DNA of 16,531 nucleotides from the NCBI GenBank assembly GCA_964448185.1, contig CAYUVO010000057.1, positions 1 to 16,531 on the forward strand. Reading direction: 5' to 3'. The DNA comes from OFTM382 sp964448185 (GTDB lineage Bacteria > Planctomycetota > Phycisphaerae > Phycisphaerales > UBA1924). Positions 1-5,529 of the stretch are shown here, piece after piece (the first letter of the stretch is position 1; each line of letters begins with the position of its first letter). The translations under genes were made by a program, and so were the position numbers. Below the pieces are notes generated by a model. That model did no database searches. It saw only the letters and a program-made list of their open reading frames with translations, and had not been told where the DNA came from.

Positions 1-798
1 CGCCAACAAATGCGTCGCGAAGCTGTGGCGAAGCATGTGCGGATGCGTGTGGGGCAACCCGGCCTTGCGCGCCAGCGACGTGACGATCTGCCACAAACGG
101 TTGCGATCGAGTGGCCGCCCCGTGCGTGACAAGAACAAAACGGACTGCAACCGATCGACCCGCTCAAGCCTCGGTCGGCACTCCTTCTCATACCGATCGA
201 TCGCACGCACCGCGGGCGTTCCCACCGGCACGATGCGGTCCTTCTCACCCTTGCCCGTCACTCGGACAATCCCCGATTCACGAATCACGTCCCGCGTAAG
301 CAGCGTCGCGGTTTCGGTCGCACGCAAACCCGAAGCGTACATCAACTCAAGAATCGCCCGGTCACGAATCCACAACGGCAAGCCTTTGGAGTCCGGGTCG
401 TCGGGCTCGGTCGCCTGCTCGATCAACGCGCCGACCTGATCGGGCGAAAGAACATGCGGCAAGATCCGCCAACGACTGGGCTGATCCAGATGATCGGCGG
501 GATTCTTTTCCAACCGATTGCGCGCGCCCAGCCAGCGATAGAACACCCTGATCGTTGCCAGATGCCGCGCGATCGTCGAGCCCTTCATCTGTCTATCACG
601 ACTCAACGAGATCATGTGCGCACGCAGGTCTTCGGTGCCCGCCGATGCGGGCGAAGCAACGCCCGCAGCTTGCAGGTCATCGAACAAGTCTCGCAAATCA
701 AAGCGATACGCGGCTCGGGTGTTCTTGCTGAGTCGGCACTCCACGCGCAGAAATACACCAAAGGCGTCGAGATCGTTCTGGAACAGATCGCAGCTCAC
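1..798 (-). CDS. xerD: XerC/XerD-type tyrosine recombinase, C-terminus cut by window edge
   Basis: Site-specific recombinase of the XerC/XerD family, which resolves chromosome dimers at dif sites with FtsK. I translated the minus strand by hand because the frame runs off the left edge with no stop. The visible 266 residues hold an N-terminal SAM-like core-binding domain (about 1-100, with LSKNTRAAYRFDLRDL near residue 23) and most of the catalytic domain. Catalytic residues seen are Arg159 in YASGLRATE, Lys183 in RVTGKGEK, and His254/Arg257 in HPHMLRHSFATHLLA. The final His/Trp and the Tyr nucleophile lie outside the window. The start is GTG at 798; no in-frame ATG exists upstream before the stop at 912-910, and no strong Shine-Dalgarno is visible. 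Length fits a ~300-residue Xer protein, so it looks intact. XerC versus XerD cannot be settled; a phage or integron integrase is less likely given the very Xer-like motifs. Confidence 0.88.
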   Translation of the reverse strand, partial: MSCDLFQNDLDAFGVFLRVECRLSKNTRAAYRFDLRDLFDDLQAAGVASPASAGTEDLRAHMISLSRDRQMKGSTIARHLATIRVFYRWLGARNRLEKNPADHLDQPSRWRILPHVLSPDQVGALIEQATEPDDPDSKGLPLWIRDRAILELMYASGLRATETATLLTRDVIRESGIVRVTGKGEKDRIVPVGTPAVRAIDRYEKECRPRLERVDRLQSVLFLSRTGRPLDRNRLWQIVTSLARKAGLPHTHPHMLRHSFATHLLA

Positions 799-870
799 AC
801 TGATTCTATCGGCGGAGGAGTGCTTTGGTGGCGAATCATCGCCTCGCGTGCAGGGAACCGAGTGTGCGCA

Positions 871-903
871 CGAAAAGGCCCCGACCGAGTGAGCCGGGGC
901 CTT
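871..903 (-). terminator. Rho-independent terminator after flagellin fliC1
   Basis: A perfect 9-bp stem (AAGGCCCCG with CGGGGCCTT, positions 875-883 and 895-903) with an 11-base loop. On the minus strand it is followed by a short TTTT run. It lies 33 bases past the fliC1 stop and ends the flagellar transcript before the recombinase gene. The rest of the gap (799-870, 904-935) shows nothing else recognisable. Confidence 0.75.
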
Positions 904-935
904 GAAAGATTATGGATCGCTGACGTCTAGGGGGT

Positions 936-2462
936 TTAGCCCAAGAGTGCCAGAGCGTTCTGAGGCGTCTGGTTGGCGAGCACCAGAATCTGAGTCGATG
1001 CCTGGCTGAGGATCTGCGAGCGGGTGAGCTTGGCAGTTTCCTCCGCGAAGTCGGTATCGCGGATCAGGCTCTCGGCTGCCGAGGTGTTCTCGACCGCGAT
1101 GTTCAGGCTTCGGATCGAAGCACCGACCACGTTGGCCTGGAACGCACCGAGGCGGCCACGAGTCGACGAGATCTGGCTGATCGCCTTGTTGACGATCTTC
1201 TGTGCCGAGTCGATATCGCCGTTGACGATGTTGAATGACTTGCCGCTGGACAGATCATCGAGGAACCCGACGTCTGAGCTGCCGAGTTCACGAGTCGCGA
1301 TGTTGCTGATCCCGAGCGAAACCTTGCCACCAACGTCGACGTTGCCGCCGAACTGGAAGTCGGCACCGCCACCTTCAATGGTGAAGGCGTTGAGAGTCGC
1401 CAGCGTCTGGGCATCACTGGTTCGCAGCGTTGCTTCGACGTTGAGGAAGTCGGTATTGATGGTGAAGGTCTTGCCGTTGGCAGTCGCTTCGATGCCGTTG
1501 ACCGTGGCAGCAATGTTCTGCCCAGCGTCACGAACACCGTTGCTGGCCGCAGTGCTGTCGAAGTCCGAGCTGCCGGTGGTCAGGATGGTTGACGCGTCCG
1601 TAGCATTGAAGTTATAGATACCAGCACCGGAGAAGGCCGTGTTGATCCCGGCGTCCTTCGAGACTTCCACCGAGACGAACTTCTCGGAACCAAAATCCTC
1701 GGAGATCAGCGAAACACCCGTGCCGCCGCTGGCGACCGAAGCGGTCACGCCGGTGACATCGGTGAAGCTGTTGATGGTGTTGGCGACGGTCGTGAGTGTC
1801 GTACCCGAAGCAAACGACAGCTCACGGTTGCCCTTGGCACCCGCGATTTCGATGGTGAACGAGCCGCTGCCCGCGCCGCCGAAGTCGAGGCTGGTGCTCC
1901 CGACCGACAGGAACAACTGTCCCTGCTGGGCGGACTGGGTCACCACGATCTCGACCGCCAGACTGGAACCCGAGAACTTCGAGGCGTTGATCTGGAAGTC
2001 TGCGACGGCTGCCGAGACGTTGCCGACCTGGTAATCGAACGTGCCGTTGAGCAGCTTGGTGCCCTGGAAGGTGGTGTTGTTGGCGATCCGGTCGACGGAC
2101 TGGAGGATCGAGTCGATCTGAAGCTGGTTGGCTTCCTTCTCTTCCTGACTCAGACCAGCCGAGCTGGCACTCTGAGTAAGCAAGCCTTGGAGCTCGGTAA
2201 GCAAGCCCGAGACTTCTTGAAGACCACCCTCAGCGATGTTGACCACCTGGTCGGCACGCTCGGCGTTGCCGATGGCGGCCTTGCTCGCACGGATGTCCTT
2301 GCGAAGGTTTTCCGAAGCGATCAGACCGGCCGGGTCATCCTTGCCGCGGTTGATCCGCAGACCCGTGCTCAGACGGTCAAGCGAAGTCCCGAGGGCGTAG
2401 TTGTTCTGCCCAAGCACACGCTGTGCAACGAGAGACTGAATGTTGGTATTGATGCGAGTCAC
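936..2462 (-). CDS. fliC: Flagellin, paralog 1
   Basis: Filament subunit, exported by the flagellar type III system and polymerised outside the cell. The protein is 508 residues from GTG at 2462. The longer ORF starting at 2684 was rejected: this GTG is preceded by GGAGGA at optimal spacing, and the family N-terminus (TRINTNIQSL) begins here. The conserved D0/D1 N-domain spans about 1-140 with RLSTGLRINRGKDDPAGLI. The C-terminal D1/D0 spans about 420-508 with RGRLGAFQANV and a LALLG end. The middle carries a flagellin-IN-like segment (TTLTTVANTINSFTDVTGV) and a Ser/Gly/Thr-rich variable domain, making it longer than minimal flagellins. It is paralogous to the neighbouring flagellin and last in the cluster, followed by a terminator. 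Its leader has probable CsrA sites. Which of the two flagellins is the major one cannot be told. Confidence 0.95.
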   Translation of the reverse strand: MTRINTNIQSLVAQRVLGQNNYALGTSLDRLSTGLRINRGKDDPAGLIASENLRKDIRASKAAIGNAERADQVVNIAEGGLQEVSGLLTELQGLLTQSASSAGLSQEEKEANQLQIDSILQSVDRIANNTTFQGTKLLNGTFDYQVGNVSAAVADFQINASKFSGSSLAVEIVVTQSAQQGQLFLSVGSTSLDFGGAGSGSFTIEIAGAKGNRELSFASGTTLTTVANTINSFTDVTGVTASVASGGTGVSLISEDFGSEKFVSVEVSKDAGINTAFSGAGIYNFNATDASTILTTGSSDFDSTAASNGVRDAGQNIAATVNGIEATANGKTFTINTDFLNVEATLRTSDAQTLATLNAFTIEGGGADFQFGGNVDVGGKVSLGISNIATRELGSSDVGFLDDLSSGKSFNIVNGDIDSAQKIVNKAISQISSTRGRLGAFQANVVGASIRSLNIAVENTSAAESLIRDTDFAEETAKLTRSQILSQASTQILVLANQTPQNALALLG

Positions 2463-2467
2463 GAGGC

Positions 2468-2476
2468 GTCCTCCGT
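2468..2476 (-). promoter_or_regulatory. fliC1 Shine-Dalgarno overlapping a CsrA-like ACGGA core
   Basis: The minus strand reads ACGGAGGAC, ending 5 bases before the GTG start at 2462. It decides the start codon. The same bases contain ACGGA, the ANGGA core that CsrA binds in other bacteria, so CsrA binding would block ribosome access. A short GAGG-ACG-CCTC fold between here and the start codon could also mask the site. Confidence 0.7.
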
Positions 2477-2520
2477 GAAAGTTCGGGCTCTTGGCCCCTG
2501 GTCCCATCGGGCCTGGAATC

Positions 2521-2537
2521 GGTGGATCCGTCCAACC
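2521..2537 (-). promoter_or_regulatory. Candidate CsrA-binding hairpin in fliC1 leader
   Basis: The minus-strand RNA folds as GGU(U)GG-ACGGAU-CCACC: five base pairs with one bulged U, presenting ACGGAU as a hexaloop. GGA within a hairpin loop, with an ANGGA core, is the known high-affinity CsrA site. It lies about 54 bases upstream of a second ACGGA overlapping the Shine-Dalgarno. This two-site arrangement resembles the hag leader of Bacillus subtilis. Binding here is inferred. Confidence 0.55.
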
Positions 2538-2767
2538 ATCCCAGAATCCGACTGCTGCTGACTTCAGCCGTGCCCCCCCGGGATACTCCCGGGGATTGCG
2601 GCGACCGAGGCCAACTGCCTTCGGCGAAAGCCAGATCGACCCTTCCAACCACCGGATGAAGTCAGACACCAAGTTGTGAGACAAAAACCCGCCCGAACCA
2701 CTCTTTGACCACCTTTATGGGCCCGTTGACCCCCCACAGGACGCTGTATAGAGAGGAGAGAAGCCAC

Positions 2768-2799
2768 AGAAAAACAACGGACCGCTCAAGGCGGCCCGT
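2768..2799 (-). terminator. Rho-independent terminator after flagellin fliC2
   Basis: On the minus strand ACGGGCCGC and GCGGTCCGT form a 9-bp stem (one G-U pair) around a CTTGA loop (2777-2799), followed by TTGTTTTTC. It lies 44 bases past the fliC2 stop and would separate fliC2 from fliC1 transcripts, unless read-through is regulated. Confidence 0.78.
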
Positions 2800-2843
2800 C
2801 GTGGAGGGTTCTAAACTAGGTTATCGGTCTACCGCTCGCCGGT

Positions 2844-4397
2844 TTAGCCCAAGAGCTGGAGCACCTGCTGCGATTGCTGGTTGGCAAGCTGAAGCACGCT
2901 TGTGCCCGCAGAGGTGAGCACCTGAGCCCGCGTGAGCTGACTGGTCTCGAACGCGAAGTCCGCATCACGGATCAGCGAGTTCGAGGCACTCAGATTCTCG
3001 ACCGAGGATTGCAACGCTCTCACGTTCGGATCGAGCACGTTCCGCTCGAACGCACCGAGTCTGCCTCGGGTCACCGCGATCTGGTCGATCGAGTTATCGA
3101 GCACGTCCTGCGCGTTGGTGAAGTCCGATCGATCCACCATCGTCTCGATGTCGTTGCCGCCGCCTGTCTTGAGCGAGCTGAGGAACTCGATCGCACCGTT
3201 GACAATGGTACCACCGAGCCTGCTGGCCGCGACCGAGGGGATCCCGACGTTGACCTGTTGGAGCGCCGAAACTTCTGGGCCGACCTGGAACTGCGCACCG
3301 CTGCCGGTGATGTCGAAAGTCGAGGCAGTAATAGTGGGATCGCTCGCAAAAGTTTCGTCGAGCGTGAGATTGATCCCGAGCTGAGTGGTATTGAGAACAA
3401 CTTCCAATCCACGCCCAGAGCCCAGCGTGCCGTTGACCAACGCTGCCACATTTCGGCCCGCATCACGGGTCGCGGTGGTGAGCTGGGTATCGGTCCACGG
3501 GAACCCGCCAGAGACATCCGGGATCGCATAATCATCCGCGAACTTGACCAGGATGAACGCATCATCCGAGGGGTTCTCGGGAGTGTTGATGCGTTTGACC
3601 GAGACGAACTCAGACGTGCCGTAGCCTTCGGAACTGAAGGTAATCCCGCTGTTGGCGTTGCCGTTGATCAGCGCCGCTTTGACGCCGGTCGTCGCGGTCA
3701 GGTTGTTGACCGCATTGGCAACGGTCGTCAGTGCGGTCCCGCTCGGGAACGTCACGACCTGCACGCCTCGGGGGCCTGCGATCTCAAGCTCGACGCTCGA
3801 AAGGATCTGCCCGGTGGGCGTTCCCAAGCCGCCGTTGAGATAGAGCGAACCGACCTGCGCCGAAGCGATCACGTCGATCTCGACGTTGACGCTTTGTTGG
3901 CCGATGAAGCTGGCGTTGGTGATCTGTGCTTTATCAATGGCCGACGGGTTGATGCCCGACAGGGTGTAATCAAGCGACCCGTTGAGCAGGGTGAGCCCGC
4001 CGAAGGTGGCGGTGTTCGAGATCCGTGTAATCGAGTCGATAGCCGAGTCGATCTGGAGCTGGTTGGCCGCCCGTTCTTCCGGCGAGTTGGCACCCGTATT
4101 GGCGGACGCAACGATAAGTTCCTTGATCGAGAGCAGCAGGTCGCCCACTTCGGCGAGCGCCGCTTCGGTCGTGGCGATCACCGAACTCGCCCGCTCGGCG
4201 TTGAGAATCGCCTGCTTGGCGCCCGAGATATCAGATCGGAGCCTTTCGGTGATAATCAGCCCCGCCGGGTCGTCCTTGCCTCGGTTGATCCGAAGGCCTG
4301 TGGACAGACGTTCCAACGCGGACTCGAAGTCCTTGTTGGAGTTAATCAGATTCTGTTGTGCAATCACGCTCGGTATATTCGAGTTGATGCGAGCCAT
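2844..4397 (-). CDS. fliC: Flagellin, paralog 2
   Basis: Second filament subunit, 517 residues from ATG at 4397, with GGAGGA ten bases upstream. The N-domain begins MARINSNIPSVIAQQNLINS and contains RLSTGLRINRGKDDPAGLI, identical to a stretch of the neighbouring paralog. The C-domain has RGRLGAFERNVLDPNVRALQ and ends LQLLG. The middle region shares a flagellin-IN-like motif (TALTTVANAVNNLTATTGV) with the paralog but then diverges; a segment near residues 275-305 is rich in Asp and Pro (NTPENPSDDAF, ISDVSGGFPW-like) and may be surface-exposed. The gene starts only 45 bases after the csrA stop. Its leader holds a CsrA-type hairpin enclosing the ribosome-binding site, and a sigma-54-like promoter lies within the end of csrA. 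A terminator follows. Two flagellins may build different filament segments, which is inference. Confidence 0.95.
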   Translation of the reverse strand: MARINSNIPSVIAQQNLINSNKDFESALERLSTGLRINRGKDDPAGLIITERLRSDISGAKQAILNAERASSVIATTEAALAEVGDLLLSIKELIVASANTGANSPEERAANQLQIDSAIDSITRISNTATFGGLTLLNGSLDYTLSGINPSAIDKAQITNASFIGQQSVNVEIDVIASAQVGSLYLNGGLGTPTGQILSSVELEIAGPRGVQVVTFPSGTALTTVANAVNNLTATTGVKAALINGNANSGITFSSEGYGTSEFVSVKRINTPENPSDDAFILVKFADDYAIPDVSGGFPWTDTQLTTATRDAGRNVAALVNGTLGSGRGLEVVLNTTQLGINLTLDETFASDPTITASTFDITGSGAQFQVGPEVSALQQVNVGIPSVAASRLGGTIVNGAIEFLSSLKTGGGNDIETMVDRSDFTNAQDVLDNSIDQIAVTRGRLGAFERNVLDPNVRALQSSVENLSASNSLIRDADFAFETSQLTRAQVLTSAGTSVLQLANQQSQQVLQLLG

Positions 4398-4399
4398 GA

Positions 4400-4415
4400 C
4401 AATCCTCCGTGATTG
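4400..4415 (-). promoter_or_regulatory. CsrA-type hairpin enclosing the fliC2 Shine-Dalgarno
   Basis: The minus strand reads CAATC-ACGGAG-GATTG, a perfect 5-bp stem with hexaloop ACGGAG, ending 2 bases before the ATG at 4397. The loop and the 3' stem hold the GGAGGA ribosome-binding site. The ANGGA core in a hexaloop is the textbook CsrA target, so CsrA should block translation until FliW sequesters it. The function is inferred; the structure is directly visible. Confidence 0.72.
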
Positions 4416-4442
4416 AGGCGTTCGCGCGGATGGAAAGCGGGG

Positions 4443-4778
4443 TTACCCGATGGAACGGGCGTCCCGTGAATCAGTTCGTTCTTTGGAATCTTTATGCAAG
4501 GGCCGGACCAGCTCGGCCGTTCTGGCCCTGGTTGCAGCGTTCTTGGAAGCAGCATTGCGTCCGCCGCACGAAAGCGTGCGCACGGAATCTTGGTCAATGG
4601 TGGCGGCGTTACGATTCTCCCGCTGGATGGCCTCGTAGACCTCCTTGCGGTGAACCGCGACCGAAGTGGGCGCCGTAATGCCCAATCGGACTTTATCGCC
4701 TCGTACGTCGACGACGGTGATCTCGATCGTATCGCCGATCATGATCGTTTCGTCGCGTTGCCGTGAGAGCACGAGCAT
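4443..4778 (-). CDS. csrA: CsrA translational regulator with an extended C-terminal tail
   Basis: Post-transcriptional regulator that binds GGA motifs in mRNA leaders. From ATG at 4778 (GAGGAG upstream) the protein is 111 residues. Residues 1-57 are a complete CsrA: MLVLSRQRDETIMIGD, VRLGITAP and VAVHRKEVYEAI, with Leu4 and the RNA-contacting Arg44 in place. Asn55, reported as important for FliW recognition in B. subtilis CsrA, is also present. Ordinary CsrA ends near residue 60-70. Here a tail of about 50 residues follows, rich in Arg, Lys, Ser and Asp with no recognisable domain, and its coding sequence contains a sigma-54-like promoter for fliC2. The tail may be a real extension or a read-through into former intergenic DNA. 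The neighbours, fliW upstream and fliC2 downstream, match the known partner-switch module. A longer ORF start upstream (4994) lacks family similarity and was rejected. Confidence 0.93.
   Translation of the reverse strand: MLVLSRQRDETIMIGDTIEITVVDVRGDKVRLGITAPTSVAVHRKEVYEAIQRENRNAATIDQDSVRTLSCGGRNAASKNAATRARTAELVRPLHKDSKERTDSRDARSIG
4495..4511 (-). promoter_or_regulatory. Candidate sigma-54 promoter for fliC2, inside csrA
   Basis: The minus strand reads CTGGTCCGGCCCTTGCA, matching YTGG..CG-N4-TTGCW with exact GG-N10-GC geometry; two of the -24 positions differ. Transcription would begin near 4484 with an A, giving a leader of about 87 bases that contains an ACGGG-ACG-CCCGT hairpin (4455-4467) and the CsrA hairpin. 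An overlapping sigma-28-like match (TAAAGATT-N11-ACTGATTC, 4494-4468) is weaker at -10. Confidence 0.5.
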
Positions 4779-4853
4779 CGGTGACTCCTCGCGTCGCGAT
4801 CGCCCGGGAGTCGGGGTCGCGATGCGTCGGGGGGAAAGCAGAACCTGTAAGCG

Positions 4854-4883
4854 CCGGTCGTTGCACTCCGTTACGACGACCGG
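4854..4883 (-). promoter_or_regulatory. Candidate CsrA-binding hairpin upstream of csrA
   Basis: In the 127-base fliW-csrA gap the minus strand forms a perfect 8-bp stem (CCGGTCGT with ACGACCGG). After a C/A mismatch, three further pairs (G-C, U-G, A-U) close an ACGGAG hexaloop (4866-4871). This is the same loop as in the fliC2 leader. It lies about 75 bases before the csrA start, so it could mediate autoregulation or titrate CsrA. There is no U-tract, so a terminator is unlikely. Confidence 0.55.
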
Positions 4884-4905
4884 GGACAGCAAAGCTCGAG
4901 CGTGC

Positions 4906-5352
4906 TCAAGCCGAGGCCGCGTGGGCCTGCGCCGACACGGTAATAAGGGTCTGACGGGTCGTCCAACGCTTGTCCGCAAGCACAAACTGCTCACCCGTCC
5001 GCGAAAGCGTGTTGATGACCAGCGGCCCCTGAAGGTTGCCGGTGAGCGTCTGGTCGATCTTGTTGACGATCACAAAGACCTGGCTGTCCTCGATCTTCGA
5101 GATCCCCAGAGTCTCAAGCTGCTCGGCGCGAACCGGAACCTGATAGTCCTCGACAAACAGCGTCGGATCCGTCACCACGAACGCGAGGTCCGGGTCGTCG
5201 ATCGACTGCAACCAGAAGAAGCAGGCGTCGTCGCCAGGCTCCAACAGACAATATTGCTTGCGGTCGGGAAAGCCCAACAGCCCTTTTTCAAAGGTGATCA
5301 CGCGGTCCTCCGCGATTTCAATCACCCCAAAGCGAGTGGTCCGCACATCCAT
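4906..5352 (-). CDS. fliW: FliW flagellar assembly factor, CsrA antagonist
   Basis: Cytoplasmic protein that in other bacteria binds either flagellin or CsrA; when flagellin is exported, freed FliW sequesters CsrA and flagellin translation resumes. From ATG at 5352 the protein is 148 residues, the usual family length. Family motifs appear in order: FGVIEI and FEKGLLGFPDRKQYCLLEP (first ~45 residues), FFWLQSIDDPDLAFVVTDP (about 60), VFVIVNKID and NLQGPLVIN (about 95-115), then QFVLADKRW. The chosen ATG has GGAG at 8-base spacing; the in-frame TTG at 5397 and ATG at 5370 have no Shine-Dalgarno. It is 127 bases upstream of csrA and directly followed by csrA-fliC2, the classical partner-switch arrangement. 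Confidence 0.94.
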   Translation of the reverse strand: MDVRTTRFGVIEIAEDRVITFEKGLLGFPDRKQYCLLEPGDDACFFWLQSIDDPDLAFVVTDPTLFVEDYQVPVRAEQLETLGISKIEDSQVFVIVNKIDQTLTGNLQGPLVINTLSRTGEQFVLADKRWTTRQTLITVSAQAHAASA

Positions 5353-5529
5353 CGCGTCCGCTCCAATCATCTCGGCCGGTGTGTTCTCACTGCGCAACTC
5401 CGCGCAGCCTCATTAGCGTCCTTGCAACCCGCGGCCGGGCGGGCTGAGAACCTCGTTTCAATCTTCGCCGGTGAGCGTTAGCCCAAAGCCGGCAAGAACT
5501 GTTCTCTCTCGCTGCGCCCTCGCCGGGCC
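5353..5529 (-). other. 177-bp flgL-fliW intergenic region
   Basis: No gene is seen. It contains an 11-bp palindrome, AGAAC-T-GTTCT (5495-5505), and a GCCGG...CCGGC imperfect inverted repeat near 5466-5493. No U-tract terminator is visible after flgL. A TTGCA near 5420 has a GG only nine bases before its GC, so it misses sigma-54 spacing. Whether fliW has its own promoter or is read through from flgL cannot be told. Confidence 0.4.

Larger units (their letters stand above)
2463..2843 (-). other. 381-bp inter-flagellin region (fliC1 leader and upstream sequence)
   Basis: No gene is supported here. Read along the minus strand it holds: a TAAA-N14-ACCGATAA sequence just after the fliC2 stop (2846-2821), resembling a sigma-28 promoter; the fliC2 terminator (2768-2799); a block CATAAAG-N5-CAAAGAG (2719-2701) resembling CATAAAG-N4-CAAAGAA upstream of fliC2 (4496-4479); a G-tract near 2574-2580; then the CsrA-like hairpin and Shine-Dalgarno of fliC1. 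No convincing sigma-54 or sigma-70 promoter was seen downstream of the terminator. How fliC1 is transcribed is therefore open: read-through past the terminator or an unrecognised promoter. Confidence 0.6.

Noticed and set aside
2595..2625. TTGGCC...GCCGCAA upstream of fliC1 as a sigma-54 promoter
   Set aside because: Spacing is eleven and the -12 element is not TTGC.
2463..2684. 74-codon N-terminal extension of fliC1
   Set aside because: The family N-terminus and Shine-Dalgarno place the start at GTG 2462; the extension covers leader structure.
2874..4412. 512-codon plus-strand frame opposite fliC2
   Set aside because: Shadow of the flagellin; Arg/Asp-rich composition typical of antisense GC-rich frames.
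5400..5440. Sigma-54-like TTGCA with upstream GG before fliW
   Set aside because: GG to GC spacing is nine, not ten, and the -24 element matches poorly; sigma-54 tolerates little spacing change.
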